Shown here in pieces: positions 1 through 6,962 of a stretch of 29,710 nt of DNA. The notes below the pieces were generated by a model. The model ran no database searches and was not told where the DNA came from. It worked only from the letters and a program-made list of their open reading frames with translations. Where the stretch lies: NCBI GenBank assembly GCA_036276195.1, contig DATBED010000019.1, positions 1 to 29,710 on the forward strand. Reading direction: 5' to 3'. This DNA comes from DATBED01 sp036276195 (GTDB lineage: Bacteria > Patescibacteriota > Saccharimonadia > Saccharimonadales > UBA4665). The position numbers were made by a program, and so were the translations under genes. The stretch's first letter is position 1. Every line of letters begins with the position of its first letter.

Positions 1-32
1 CATCTTGGCGAGAAGGTTTGTTCTAGCACTGC

Positions 33-479
33 TTAAGAAAATCTCAAGTTCCTCAGTACTGACTGAGGCCAGTAAAATGTATCCGGAATTCTTCTACCTG
101 CTTGTGTTAGTGTAGAGCCTGCACCAGGGAAAGAAAAAGAGGTATCCCCCATAGAAGTTATTTTATAGCCCATTTGAGCGGCTAAAGCAGCGTAATGCCC
201 TACTGCTTTTGGCAGTTGTTCCTCAACTATTCCGCCAAAACGATTTACCCGATCTCCCAAGGCCTTAACTTGATCATTCTTGATTTGCTTCTTCTGTTCT
301 GTCTTAAGATGATCTCTCTCGACAAATGCCCGAGTATCGAGCGCCATAAATGGTCTCGCCTCATTCATATCAACCGAGGGGACAAAGTGAGCTACGATAA
401 GAACTCCAACTTTTGGCCCCCTAAAGCGTTCAACATAAATATTACCTGCAGATGGTTCTCTCTCTAGAGAGTCGCTCAC
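33..479 (-). CDS. Hypothetical protein, 148 aa, downstream of rpsJ
   Basis: I do not recognise this protein. It starts with GTG at 479, preceded on the minus strand by GGGAGA at a sensible Shine-Dalgarno distance, which supports a real gene. There is a short hydrophobic stretch near residues 24-34 (VGVLIVAHFVP), a charged middle section rich in Lys, Gln and Asp (about residues 57-75), and a Gly/Ser-rich C-terminal third. No signal peptide, Cys motif or catalytic signature is evident. It follows rpsJ by 77 bases on the same strand, where most bacteria have rplC. Function unknown; being an expressed gene is likely but not certain. Confidence 0.5.
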   Translation of the reverse strand: MSDSLEREPSAGNIYVERFRGPKVGVLIVAHFVPSVDMNEARPFMALDTRAFVERDHLKTEQKKQIKNDQVKALGDRVNRFGGIVEEQLPKAVGHYAALAAQMGYKITSMGDTSFSFPGAGSTLTQAGRRIPDTFYWPQSVLRNLRFS

Positions 480-556
480 TTTATTTCTCCCATTTACTAG
501 TTGAATAACTTATCTTTAGCTATTTTAGAGAAAACATATCTGCTGTCTGTGGGATT

Positions 557-886
557 TTACATTTTGATTTCGACGTCGCAGCCAGCCGGCAAGGAGAGAT
601 TCATCAAGCTATCGATAGTCTTGGGCGTCGGTTCGAACACGTCGATTAAGCGTTTATGAATGCGCATTTCGAACTGCTCGCGGCCCTTCTTGTAAACGTG
701 AGGGCTTTTTACGACAGTAAAAGTACTCCTGCGGGTTGGTAACGGAATTGGTCCGGCCAGGCTGGCGCCGGTACGCAGCGCGGTGTCTATAATTTGCTTC
801 GACGCTTGGTCGATTACTTTGTGGTCGTAGGCCTTAAGGCGAATGCGGATCCGCTGTTTGACCTCGGTTGGTTTGGCGTCTGCCAT
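557..886 (-). CDS. rpsJ: 30S ribosomal protein S10
   Basis: S10 is a small-subunit head protein that also acts in antitermination as NusE. The 109-residue product has the family's N-terminal strand (QRIRIRLKAYDHKVID), the central PIPLPTRR segment and the C-terminal VEIKM end, so it is complete. It begins with ATG at 886 with GGAAGGA about nine bases upstream, a strong ribosome binding site. A five-pair hairpin (CTGGA-TAAC-TCCAG) lies just before that site and may tune initiation (inference). It has its own promoter in the 135-base gap upstream. In many bacteria rpsJ heads the S10 operon after tuf; here two coiled-coil genes separate it from tuf. Confidence 0.97.
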   Translation of the reverse strand: MADAKPTEVKQRIRIRLKAYDHKVIDQASKQIIDTALRTGASLAGPIPLPTRRSTFTVVKSPHVYKKGREQFEMRIHKRLIDVFEPTPKTIDSLMNLSLPAGCDVEIKM

Positions 887-979
887 AGGTGTTGTTCCTT
901 CCTGGAGTTATCCAGCCTGCTGTAACATCTCTCTATCTTGCAAAAGCGACTTTTAGTCAGCAGAAGTTAATAATAGATT

Positions 980-1009
980 ATTTTAACAGATTGGCTTAAG
1001 CATTGCCAG
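980..1009 (-). promoter_or_regulatory. Predicted promoter of rpsJ
   Basis: On the minus strand a -35-like CTGGCA (1009-1004) is followed by an 18-base spacer and a -10-like TAAAAT (985-980). It lies in the gap between the coiled-coil gene ending at 1022 and rpsJ starting at 886, giving a predicted leader of roughly 87 bases. Prediction from consensus only. Confidence 0.45.
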
Positions 1010-1021
1010 CCCTTGGTAGCT

Positions 1022-1375
1022 TTAAAGTTTTGGCGCGGCAAAGCGCGGCTTGGGCTTAATGGCGTTTTGAAGATCGGACAACATATAATAGATAGCTTTG
1101 ATGTCATTTTCGATTGCCTCAATTTTGCCGAGCTTCAGGTTTATGGGTTTAAGCTCTTTGCTAATTTCTTCGCGAACGATTTCACGCCCTTCTGTTTGGA
1201 ACACTAGGCGAACCTCTTCTTTAACAATAGGACGCACCTCTTCGCGGATGACTTCTTTGATAATGGGACGTACCTCTGCGCGGATAACCTCTTTAACTAT
1301 AGGACGCACCTCTTCGCTCACTGTGTCTTTAACAATGGTGCGAATCGATTGGAGGTCAGCCTTGGTCAAACTCAT
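1022..1375 (-). CDS. Coiled-coil protein with 12-residue repeats, 117 aa
   Basis: Unrecognised protein made almost entirely of predicted helix. Residues 1-17 (MSLTKADLQSIRTIVKD) match the N-terminus of its upstream neighbour. The middle (about 21-58) consists of three to four tandem copies of a 12-residue unit of the form EEVRPIVKEVIR. The C-terminal part (ENDIKAIYYMLSDL) again matches the neighbour. It starts at ATG 1375, two bases after the last base of the neighbour's TAA, so translation is probably coupled. Alternating Glu/Arg/Lys and Ile/Val suggests a long amphipathic helix or coiled coil, perhaps oligomeric. No membrane segment or catalytic motif. Position between tuf and rpsJ is unusual. 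Confidence 0.6.
   Translation of the reverse strand: MSLTKADLQSIRTIVKDTVSEEVRPIVKEVIRAEVRPIIKEVIREEVRPIVKEEVRLVFQTEGREIVREEISKELKPINLKLGKIEAIENDIKAIYYMLSDLQNAIKPKPRFAAPKL
1230..1337 (-). repeat. Tandem 36-bp coding repeat, 3 units
   Basis: Three consecutive 36-bp units begin at 1230, 1266 and 1302, each starting with GGACGCACC or GGACGTACC on the plus strand. A degenerate fourth unit seems to precede them (1194-1229). They encode the 12-residue helical repeats of the coiled-coil protein. The units have diverged at many positions, mostly conservatively, so the expansion is not recent. Confidence 0.8.
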
Positions 1376-1376
1376 A

Positions 1377-1607
1377 TTAAGCCCTAGGTAATGTGATGCC
1401 GACGTGACTGGCGACGCCTAAAAGTTCGGCATTTAGTGTCAATAGCTTATTGTTAAAGCTGAGCTTTTTGAAATTAGCATCAGTTGTCATGCCGCGGCTC
1501 ATTTTGGTCAGTATATGATAAATCTCTTTTATGTCGTTTTCTAAGGCCAGGTTTGCTTCGCGGCTTATAGTGCGAATATATTGCCGGTCGGATTCGGTTA
1601 AACTCAT
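1377..1607 (-). CDS. Small paralogue of the coiled-coil protein, 76 aa
   Basis: Unrecognised. I chose the ATG at 1607 because the protein then begins MSLTESDRQYIRTI, aligning with MSLTKADLQSIRTI of the downstream gene; an in-frame ATG at 1658 would add 17 unrelated residues. A central ENDIKEIYHIL segment matches ENDIKAIYYML of the paralogue, but the 12-residue repeats between these modules are absent. The last third (FNNKLLTLNAELLGVASHVG) is specific to this copy. It follows tuf and its terminator, and its stop codon lies one base before the next gene. Reads as an ancient tandem duplication in which one copy gained or kept a repeat rod. No clear Shine-Dalgarno at either start. Confidence 0.55.
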   Translation of the reverse strand: MSLTESDRQYIRTISREANLALENDIKEIYHILTKMSRGMTTDANFKKLSFNNKLLTLNAELLGVASHVGITLPRA

Positions 1608-1674
1608 AGTGTTAAATATTGTAGCGCTAGTATTACTGAATCGGCAAGTAGATTTCATGTTTATTTAATAATTG

Positions 1675-1702
1675 AAAAGAGCCTCCGACTGGAGACTCTT
1701 TT
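1675..1702 (-). terminator. Rho-independent terminator after tuf
   Basis: On the minus strand a 12-pair stem (AAAAGAGTCTCC / GGAGGCTCTTTT) with an AGTC tetraloop ends in TTTT, 23 bases after the tuf stop. The single non-Watson-Crick position is a G-U wobble in the minus-strand RNA but a mismatch in the plus-strand RNA, which supports minus-strand use. Confidence 0.85.
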
Positions 1703-1725
1703 TTGTCTGTTAAGTCAGCTTAGGC

Positions 1726-2910
1726 TTACTTAATGACTTTGGTGACTACGCCGGCGCCGACAGTACGGCCGCCTTCACGGATAGCAAAGCGCAGGCCTTG
1801 TTCCATGGCGATTGGTGCCAGCAGCTTAACCTTGAAAGTTATGGTATCGCCGGGCATAACCATTTCTTTGTCGGCTGGCAGCTCAACTTCGCCAGTAACA
1901 TCGGTGGTACGGAAGTAAAACTGCGGCTTATAGCCCTTGAAGAACGGCGTGTGACGACCACCCTCTTCTTTAGTTAGGATGTAAACTTCGCTGTCGAACT
2001 CGGTATGCGGCGTAATAGTGCCTGGCTTGGCCAAAACCTGGCCGCGCTCGATGTCGTCGCGCTCGATACCGCGCAGCAGGATACCGGCGTTGTCGCCGGC
2101 TTGGCCTTGGTCGAGGCTCTTCTTAAAGGCTTCAATACCAGTCACCACGCTCTTACGAGTGTCACGTATGCCAACAATCTCGACTTCGTCGTTAACCTTG
2201 ACGATGCCGGTCTCGATGCGGCCGGTGGCAACGGTGCCGCGACCCTTAATCGAGAAAACGTCTTCGATAGGCATTAGGAAGGGCTTGTCGAGCTCGCGCT
2301 TCGGCTCGGGGATGAAGTCGTCCATAGCCTTAACGAGGTCCATAATGGCCTGCTCGCTGTCGGCGTCGCCCTCAAGAGCCTTGGTGGCGCTGCCGCGAAT
2401 AATCGGCGCATCTTTATCGAAACCGTTTTTCTCAAGCAGTTCGCGGATTTCTTCTTCTACAAGGTCAACCAGCTCTGGGTCAGCCAAATCCATCTTATTC
2501 AAAAAGACCAGAACATAAGGCACACCAACTTGGCGGGCCAACAGTACGTGCTCGCGGGTTTGCGGCAGCGGGCCGTCGTTAGCACCAACCACCAAAATGG
2601 CGCCATCAATTTGAGCGGCACCGGTGATCATGTTCTTAACGTAGTCGGCATGGCCGGGCATGTCAACGTGAGCGTAGTGACGCTTTTCGCTCTCGTACTC
2701 TTGGTGCGAGGTGGCGATAGTAATGCCACGAGCCTTTTCTTCAGGGGCGTTGTCGATTTCTTCGTAGCTAACCGCCTTGTTGACAGCGCTAGGCATCTTC
2801 TTAGCCAGAACTGTCTTGATAGCGGAAGTCAAAGTGGTCTTGCCGTGGTCGACGTGACCCATGGTTCCGACGTTAACATGCGGCTTGCTGCGGTCAAATG
2901 TATCTGCCAT
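1726..2910 (-). CDS. tuf: Translation elongation factor Tu
   Basis: EF-Tu is the GTPase that delivers aminoacyl-tRNA to the ribosome. The 394-residue product is full length. Visible motifs: P-loop GHVDHGKT (18-25), switch I RGITIATSH (61-69), DMPGHADY (83-90), NKMD (138-141) and G5 GSATKALEGD, followed by the two beta-barrel domains ending in VVTKVIK. Two normally invariant places differ: ITIAT for ITINT in switch I and DMPGH for DCPGH. The start is ATG 2910 with AGGAG ten bases upstream. It has its own strong promoter and a terminator, so it is probably a single-gene transcript despite the neighbouring fusA. Confidence 0.98.
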   Translation of the reverse strand: MADTFDRSKPHVNVGTMGHVDHGKTTLTSAIKTVLAKKMPSAVNKAVSYEEIDNAPEEKARGITIATSHQEYESEKRHYAHVDMPGHADYVKNMITGAAQIDGAILVVGANDGPLPQTREHVLLARQVGVPYVLVFLNKMDLADPELVDLVEEEIRELLEKNGFDKDAPIIRGSATKALEGDADSEQAIMDLVKAMDDFIPEPKRELDKPFLMPIEDVFSIKGRGTVATGRIETGIVKVNDEVEIVGIRDTRKSVVTGIEAFKKSLDQGQAGDNAGILLRGIERDDIERGQVLAKPGTITPHTEFDSEVYILTKEEGGRHTPFFKGYKPQFYFRTTDVTGEVELPADKEMVMPGDTITFKVKLLAPIAMEQGLRFAIREGGRTVGAGVVTKVIK

Positions 2911-2992
2911 AAAGTATTACTCCTATATGGTTATAGCTTATATGAATTGTTTTTGCATGAGAATAGAATAACCCACGCAAACTTACTCCGCC

Positions 2993-3021
2993 AGTATAGA
3001 GAAAACTACGGGTTTTGTAAA
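2993..3021 (-). promoter_or_regulatory. Strong predicted promoter of tuf
   Basis: TTTACA (3021-3016), a 17-base spacer and TATACT (2998-2993) on the minus strand. The -35 box lies inside the last codons of the small gene ending at 3006. The predicted leader is about 75 bases and ends with an AGGAG ribosome binding site. Confidence 0.65.
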
Positions 3022-3329
3022 GAGTCGACTGGCGAGCCGTCCAAAGTTCTTTCGCGAGGCAAAGGAAAGAGCAGGTTAGCGACAGTTTCGTTGGCCTTTA
3101 CTTCGCTTATTGAGCCTTCACGTAGCATGCGGCCATCACACTTTGACGCACCCGCAATGTTCCGATTTGGACCATTGGGGCAATACCAAACATACTCATC
3201 CACATTATGGCCAATTTTTCTCAAAACTTCTTCTATCTCATTTACACTTTGAAAACGTAGGTCAAAGCTGTCTCTAAAATCGTCGCATTCTAGTTGGCAT
3301 ATTCCGCTCTCTGGGCACTCAATCTTCAT
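3006..3329 (-). CDS. Hypothetical protein with four cysteines, 107 aa
   Basis: Unrecognised cytosolic protein. It has four Cys (residues 5, 11, 15 and one in YVWYCPNGPN) plus a fifth in ASKCDGR, so a metal site or redox role is possible, but the spacing fits no family I can name. The N-terminal half has alternating acidic and hydrophobic residues (SVNEIEEVLRKIGHNVDEYVWY), suggesting an alpha/beta fold. The ATG at 3329 has no Shine-Dalgarno, but a TTGTCA/TAGTAT promoter lies just six bases before it, implying a leaderless mRNA. It sits between fusA and tuf, which are adjacent in most bacteria. Confidence 0.5.
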   Translation of the reverse strand: MKIECPESGICQLECDDFRDSFDLRFQSVNEIEEVLRKIGHNVDEYVWYCPNGPNRNIAGASKCDGRMLREGSISEVKANETVANLLFPLPRERTLDGSPVDSLQNP

Positions 3330-3335
3330 TGGTAC

Positions 3336-3363
3336 ATACTAACCGCTACAAGTGTAATGACAA
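3336..3363 (-). promoter_or_regulatory. Predicted leaderless promoter for the 107-aa gene
   Basis: TTGTCA (3363-3358), a 16-base spacer, then TAGTAT (3341-3336), only six bases before the ATG at 3329. Transcription would start at or within a base or two of the start codon. Confidence 0.45.
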
Positions 3364-3396
3364 ATTAGAAATCTTATTGACTGCTTATGCTAGCAA

Positions 3397-5484
3397 TTAT
3401 TTGGCGTTTTTGGCGATGATGGCTTCGGCGACGTGGTTGGGCACGTCGGCGTAATGGGCCAGCTCCATGCTCGAGCTAGCGCGACCCTGGGTGGCGCTGC
3501 GCAAATTGGTTGTGTAGCCGAACATTTCACCTAGTGGCACGAAGGCGGTTATTTCTTTAATGCCGGCCGATAGGTCTTCCATGCTCTCGATGCGGCCGCG
3601 TTTGGAGTTCAGATCGCCGATAACTTCGCCCATGAACTCTTCGGGTGTGACGACTACCACCTTCATGACCGGCTCTAACAGGGTCGGTTGGGCTATTTTG
3701 ACGCCTGCCTGCAGCGCCATGGAACCGGCAATGCTGAAGGCCATTTCGCTGGAGTCGACGTCGTGGTAGGAGCCGTCGTAAAGTTCGGCCTTGACATCAA
3801 CTACTGGATAGCCGGCGATCACGCCGTTAGACATGGCCTCTTCGATGCCCTTGCGCACGGCCGGGATGTATTCGCTAGGCACCACTCCGCCCTTAATGGA
3901 ATTGATGAACTCGAAGCCCTCGCCAGCTTCATTTTGGCTTAGGCGTAGCCAGACGTCGCCGTACTGGCCTCGGCCGCCGGATTGGCGAATGAACTTACCC
4001 TGAACCTCAACGGCGTCTTTGCGGATAGTTTCGCGGTAAGCCACTTGTGGCTGGCCAATGTTGGCTTCGACGGTGAACTCGCGCTTCATGCGGTCGACGA
4101 TGATTTCGAGATGCAGCTCACCCATGCCTTTAATGATGGTTTGGCCAGTTTCACTATCTACATGGATCTGAAAAGTCGGGTCTTCTTCGGCCAGGCGCTG
4201 CATGGCGATGCTCATCTTCTCTTGGTCGGCCTTGGTCTTCGGCTCAATGGCGATACTGACAGGCGGCTCCGGGAAGATAATGCTTTCCAGCACGATTGGG
4301 TTATTGAGATCGCATAGCGTGTTACCTGTAGTTGTACCTTTTAGGCCCACAATGGCCGCAATGTCGCCGGCGGTGACCTCCTCTACATCTTCGCGCTTGT
4401 CGGCTTGCAAACGGACAATGCGTCCAACGCGCTCCCTTTCGCCGGTGGAGCTGTTCAAAACGTAGCTGCCGGCTACAATTTTGCCGGAATAAACCCGAAA
4501 GTAGGCCAATTTGCCAACAAATGGGTCGGTGGTGATCTTGAAGGCCAGGCTGGCGAAGGGCTCACTCTCGGACGGCTTGCGCTCGATTTCTTCGCCGGTC
4601 TTTGGGTGAATACCCCAAACCGAGCCGGCATCTAAAGGACTGGGCAGAAAGTCGTTGACGGCGTCGAGTAGCTTTTCAACAATCACGCCGCGGCCGTCGC
4701 CACCTGTAACGGCATAGAATTTGCCGGTCAAAACGGCGGAGCGGATGGCTTGCTTGATTTCGGCTTCGCTCAGACCCTCCTCGCCGACCTCGAAATACTT
4801 CTCGAGCATGGCTTCGTCTTCGGCCACGGCGTTTTCTACAAGTAACGAGCGGTACTTCTTGACCTGATCCATCATGTCGGCCGGGATGTCGCCTTCCACC
4901 AGCTCGTGGTCGGTGAACTCTTTGTAGGTGTAAGCCTTCATGTTTATAAGGTCGACCACGCCGTTAATGGATTGCTCGAAGCCAATCGGCAAATGGATCG
5001 GGAAGGCGCGCTTGCTCAAGCGATTATGGATCGTCTCCAGCGATTTATAGAAGTCGCCGCCGGTCTGGTTGATCTTGTTAATGAAACAGATGCGCGGAAC
5101 ACTATACTTGTCGGCCTGGCGCCAGACGGTTTCGGACTGGCTCTCGACGCCCATTTTGCCGTCGAATACCACCACGGCGCCGTCGAGCACGCGCAAAGAA
5201 CGCTCCACCTCAACAGTGAAGTCGATATGGCCCGGAGTATCGATGATGTTGACCTGGTGGTCTTTCCAGTAACAGGTCACGGCAGCGCTAACGATAGTGA
5301 TGCCGCGCTCACGCTCCTGCGCCATCCAGTCGGTGGTTGTTTCGCCCTCGTGCACGGCGCCGATCTTGTGCTTCAGGCCAGTGCGGTACAGAATACCTTC
5401 GGTAGTGGTCGTTTTACCGGCGTCAATATGCGCAATAATACCGATATTCCGGATCTTCTCAATTGGTGTCTTCTTAGTTGCCAT
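3397..5484 (-). CDS. fusA: Translation elongation factor G, with atypical guanine-binding motifs
   Basis: EF-G drives ribosomal translocation and, with RRF, recycling. The 695-residue protein is full length. P-loop AHIDAGKT (18-25), RERGITI (58-64) and DTPGH (82-86) are normal, and domains II-V are recognisable up to the C-terminal AIIAKNAK. The G4 motif, normally NKMD, reads NKIN (136-139). The G5 loop, normally GSAFKNKG, reads GGDGRGVI (about 261-268). Both changes are in the nucleotide sequence and both touch guanine recognition. The start ATG 5484 has only a weak, distant AAAGG. Transcription probably begins at the promoter at 5881-5909, giving a leader near 390 bases that contains a small ORF. 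Confidence 0.96.
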   Translation of the reverse strand: MATKKTPIEKIRNIGIIAHIDAGKTTTTEGILYRTGLKHKIGAVHEGETTTDWMAQERERGITIVSAAVTCYWKDHQVNIIDTPGHIDFTVEVERSLRVLDGAVVVFDGKMGVESQSETVWRQADKYSVPRICFINKINQTGGDFYKSLETIHNRLSKRAFPIHLPIGFEQSINGVVDLINMKAYTYKEFTDHELVEGDIPADMMDQVKKYRSLLVENAVAEDEAMLEKYFEVGEEGLSEAEIKQAIRSAVLTGKFYAVTGGDGRGVIVEKLLDAVNDFLPSPLDAGSVWGIHPKTGEEIERKPSESEPFASLAFKITTDPFVGKLAYFRVYSGKIVAGSYVLNSSTGERERVGRIVRLQADKREDVEEVTAGDIAAIVGLKGTTTGNTLCDLNNPIVLESIIFPEPPVSIAIEPKTKADQEKMSIAMQRLAEEDPTFQIHVDSETGQTIIKGMGELHLEIIVDRMKREFTVEANIGQPQVAYRETIRKDAVEVQGKFIRQSGGRGQYGDVWLRLSQNEAGEGFEFINSIKGGVVPSEYIPAVRKGIEEAMSNGVIAGYPVVDVKAELYDGSYHDVDSSEMAFSIAGSMALQAGVKIAQPTLLEPVMKVVVVTPEEFMGEVIGDLNSKRGRIESMEDLSAGIKEITAFVPLGEMFGYTTNLRSATQGRASSSMELAHYADVPNHVAEAIIAKNAK

Positions 5485-5489
5485 AAATT

Positions 5490-5828
5490 TTAAATACCTT
5501 TACTTACATCTCCGTTACTTCTCAAAACCTCTAAACCATCACCCGCTGTTTCTATTAGTGCCTGTCCTACTGCTGCTACCCCCACCAAAGCAACTTGAGT
5601 ATTTGAGGCCCCGTCTCCTTTGTTTTCTAAAAGCTGGGCAAAAAAATGGTGCATCCTTTCAGCGCTATTGCGAAGACCTACCTCCGCGATAATTAAACCA
5701 AAACCTATTCCTTCTCTTATACTCAGCTTTTTAATAGGTACACTTTGTCTATTCATATGACATTTAGCCTCGGGCGAAGTGGATGCAGTCGTGGCTGAGG
5801 TCGGGCTGATCCGAGACACTGAAATCAC
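5490..5828 (-). CDS. Small hypothetical protein upstream of fusA
   Basis: Unrecognised. The frame opens with GTG at 5828, but the better start may be ATG 5756 (product MNRQSVPIKKLS..., 88 aa), which has GAGG 11 bases upstream. A good Shine-Dalgarno (AAAGGAAG) actually precedes an ATG at 5835 in another frame, which stops after 23 codons at 5764. So either that is a leader peptide, or the gene carries a frameshift. The 88-residue form has a mildly hydrophobic C-terminal half (NTQVALVGVAAVGQALIETAG) and no known motif. It ends five bases before fusA begins, so it is cotranscribed and may be coupled to fusA. Confidence 0.45.
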   Translation of the reverse strand: MISVSRISPTSATTASTSPEAKCHMNRQSVPIKKLSIREGIGFGLIIAEVGLRNSAERMHHFFAQLLENKGDGASNTQVALVGVAAVGQALIETAGDGLEVLRSNGDVSKGI

Positions 5829-5857
5829 TACTCATTTGCCGCTTCCTTTGCTCGCTT

Positions 5858-5880
5858 AAACATTAAATTATTTAATGTTT
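5858..5880 (-). promoter_or_regulatory. Palindrome at the predicted fusA transcription start
   Basis: A perfect inverted repeat with 10-base arms (AAACATTAAA / TTTAATGTTT) and a three-base centre directly abuts the -10 box. It covers the expected start site, so it could be an operator or a 5'-end hairpin. A 15-base core recurs at 19397-19411. Confidence 0.45.
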
Positions 5881-5909
5881 ATTATACTTCAAGCGGCCTG
5901 TTTTGCCAA
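5881..5909 (-). promoter_or_regulatory. Predicted promoter of the small ORF-fusA unit
   Basis: TTGGCA (5909-5904), a 17-base spacer and a perfect TATAAT (5886-5881) on the minus strand. One of the best consensus matches in the window; it uncouples fusA from rpsL-rpsG. Confidence 0.7.
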
Positions 5910-6174
5910 CTTCTTTGGTTCCCCTGTTACAATGCTCGGATGCAGGCGTATGCGTCCAAGTTCAATAAACTTCCTAGAACAACTTATGTGGAAGTGGTTC
6001 GTATCGCCCGATTTGAATATCATGCGATCCAACGTACTTCAAAGCGAAGGACATATGTTAAGTCGAGGTACTTTCATAGAGAGAAAGTAGTTATCGACCA
6101 GTTTTGGATACATACAGGTCCAAGAAAACATTAAGAAACGAAAGAAACATTTTATCTCTGTGTTTCCTATTGGT

Positions 6175-6450
6175 CTATTTTTCCAGTTTGATTATATTTC
6201 TATGGGCCAGTTCAATAAGAGGAGGGCTTGGAGGCTCAGTCCTCTGCCTCAACTTTAAGATGCCCCCTAAGACATGCCGTAAACTTCCATTTGTAGGAAT
6301 ACTTTTATGCGCGGCAGCGGTATCTGCGACCCCTCTCCAAAAAGCAAGTTCAAATGAGTCATTAGCATTAACAATAGACTCTTGACTATGGTGAATAGAA
6401 GGCTTGGCTGCCGCGTTAAAATGTGAGCAACCGGAACTGTATACACCCAT
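6175..6450 (-). CDS. Possible small hypothetical protein, 91 aa
   Basis: Weak candidate. The 91-residue frame begins at ATG 6450, 33 bases after the rpsG stop, without a Shine-Dalgarno; a TATAAA lies nine bases before the ATG, which could be a leaderless promoter. The product has one Cys, several His (HFNAAAKPSIHHSQ) and an amphipathic stretch ELAFWRGVADTAAAH. No family recognised. It fills an otherwise empty space in a tightly packed cluster, but could be chance. Confidence 0.3.
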   Translation of the reverse strand: MGVYSSGCSHFNAAAKPSIHHSQESIVNANDSFELAFWRGVADTAAAHKSIPTNGSLRHVLGGILKLRQRTEPPSPPLIELAHRNIIKLEK

Positions 6451-6482
6451 CTATACTGCTTTATAAGCTTCAGGGCTCATTG

Positions 6483-6962
6483 TTAGGTCCGGGCGAAGTG
6501 GGCGAAGGCGCGGTTGGCGTCGGCCATCTTATGGGTGTCTTCGCGCTTCTTCACGGCGGAACCCTGGTTGTTGTAGGCGTCTTGCAGCTCGGCGGCTATA
6601 CGGTCGAGCATGCTCATGCCTTTTCGCGCCCTAGCGGCTGCCACAAACCACATCATAGTCAGATGCTGTTGACGCTGGCCTTTGACCTCGAAAGGAATCT
6701 GGTAGTTGGCGCCACCAACACGGCGGGAGCGGGTTTCGACATGCGGCTGAATGTTCTTCATGGCCTGCTCGAACACTTCGAGCGGGTTGTCGACTTTGAG
6801 TCGCTGGGCGGCCTTTTCCATGCCGCCGTAAACCAGCTTTTCGGCCAGCTGCTTCTTGCCGTTAAGCATGACGCGGTTAATCAGGCGCTGCACCGGCACG
6901 CTATTATAAACGCGGTCGGGCTGGATATCTCTAACTAGCGATTTAGTTTTCTTACGCGGCAT
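6483..6962 (-). CDS. rpsG: 30S ribosomal protein S7
   Basis: S7 nucleates assembly of the 30S head and lies near the E site. The 159-residue product is full length, with the conserved N-terminal PDRVYNSVPVQRLINRVML region, the VGGANYQIP beta hairpin that reaches the E-site tRNA, and the C-terminal KKREDTHKMADANRAFAHF helix. The ATG at 6962 directly follows the TAA of rpsL with no gap, so translation is presumably coupled. The gene lies in the usual rpsL-rpsG order, but fusA does not follow immediately. Confidence 0.98.
   Translation of the reverse strand: MPRKKTKSLVRDIQPDRVYNSVPVQRLINRVMLNGKKQLAEKLVYGGMEKAAQRLKVDNPLEVFEQAMKNIQPHVETRSRRVGGANYQIPFEVKGQRQQHLTMMWFVAAARARKGMSMLDRIAAELQDAYNNQGSAVKKREDTHKMADANRAFAHFART

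Larger units (their letters stand above)
5836..6174. other. Gene-poor spacer between rpsG side and fusA side
   Basis: About 340 bases without a convincing gene. It holds the predicted fusA-operon promoter (5881-5909) and an AT-rich palindrome (5858-5880). The remaining part, 5910-6174, has short overlapping plus-strand reading frames with no ribosome binding site and no resemblance to known proteins; I see nothing else in it. Confidence 0.5.

Noticed and set aside
1230..1337. CRISPR array with 36-bp repeats
   Set aside because: Units are contiguous with no spacers, have diverged at many positions, and encode a regular 12-residue helix within a gene.
5875..6134. Plus-strand frames in the spacer before fusA
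   Set aside because: Short, overlapping each other, no Shine-Dalgarno or promoter, composition unlike a protein.
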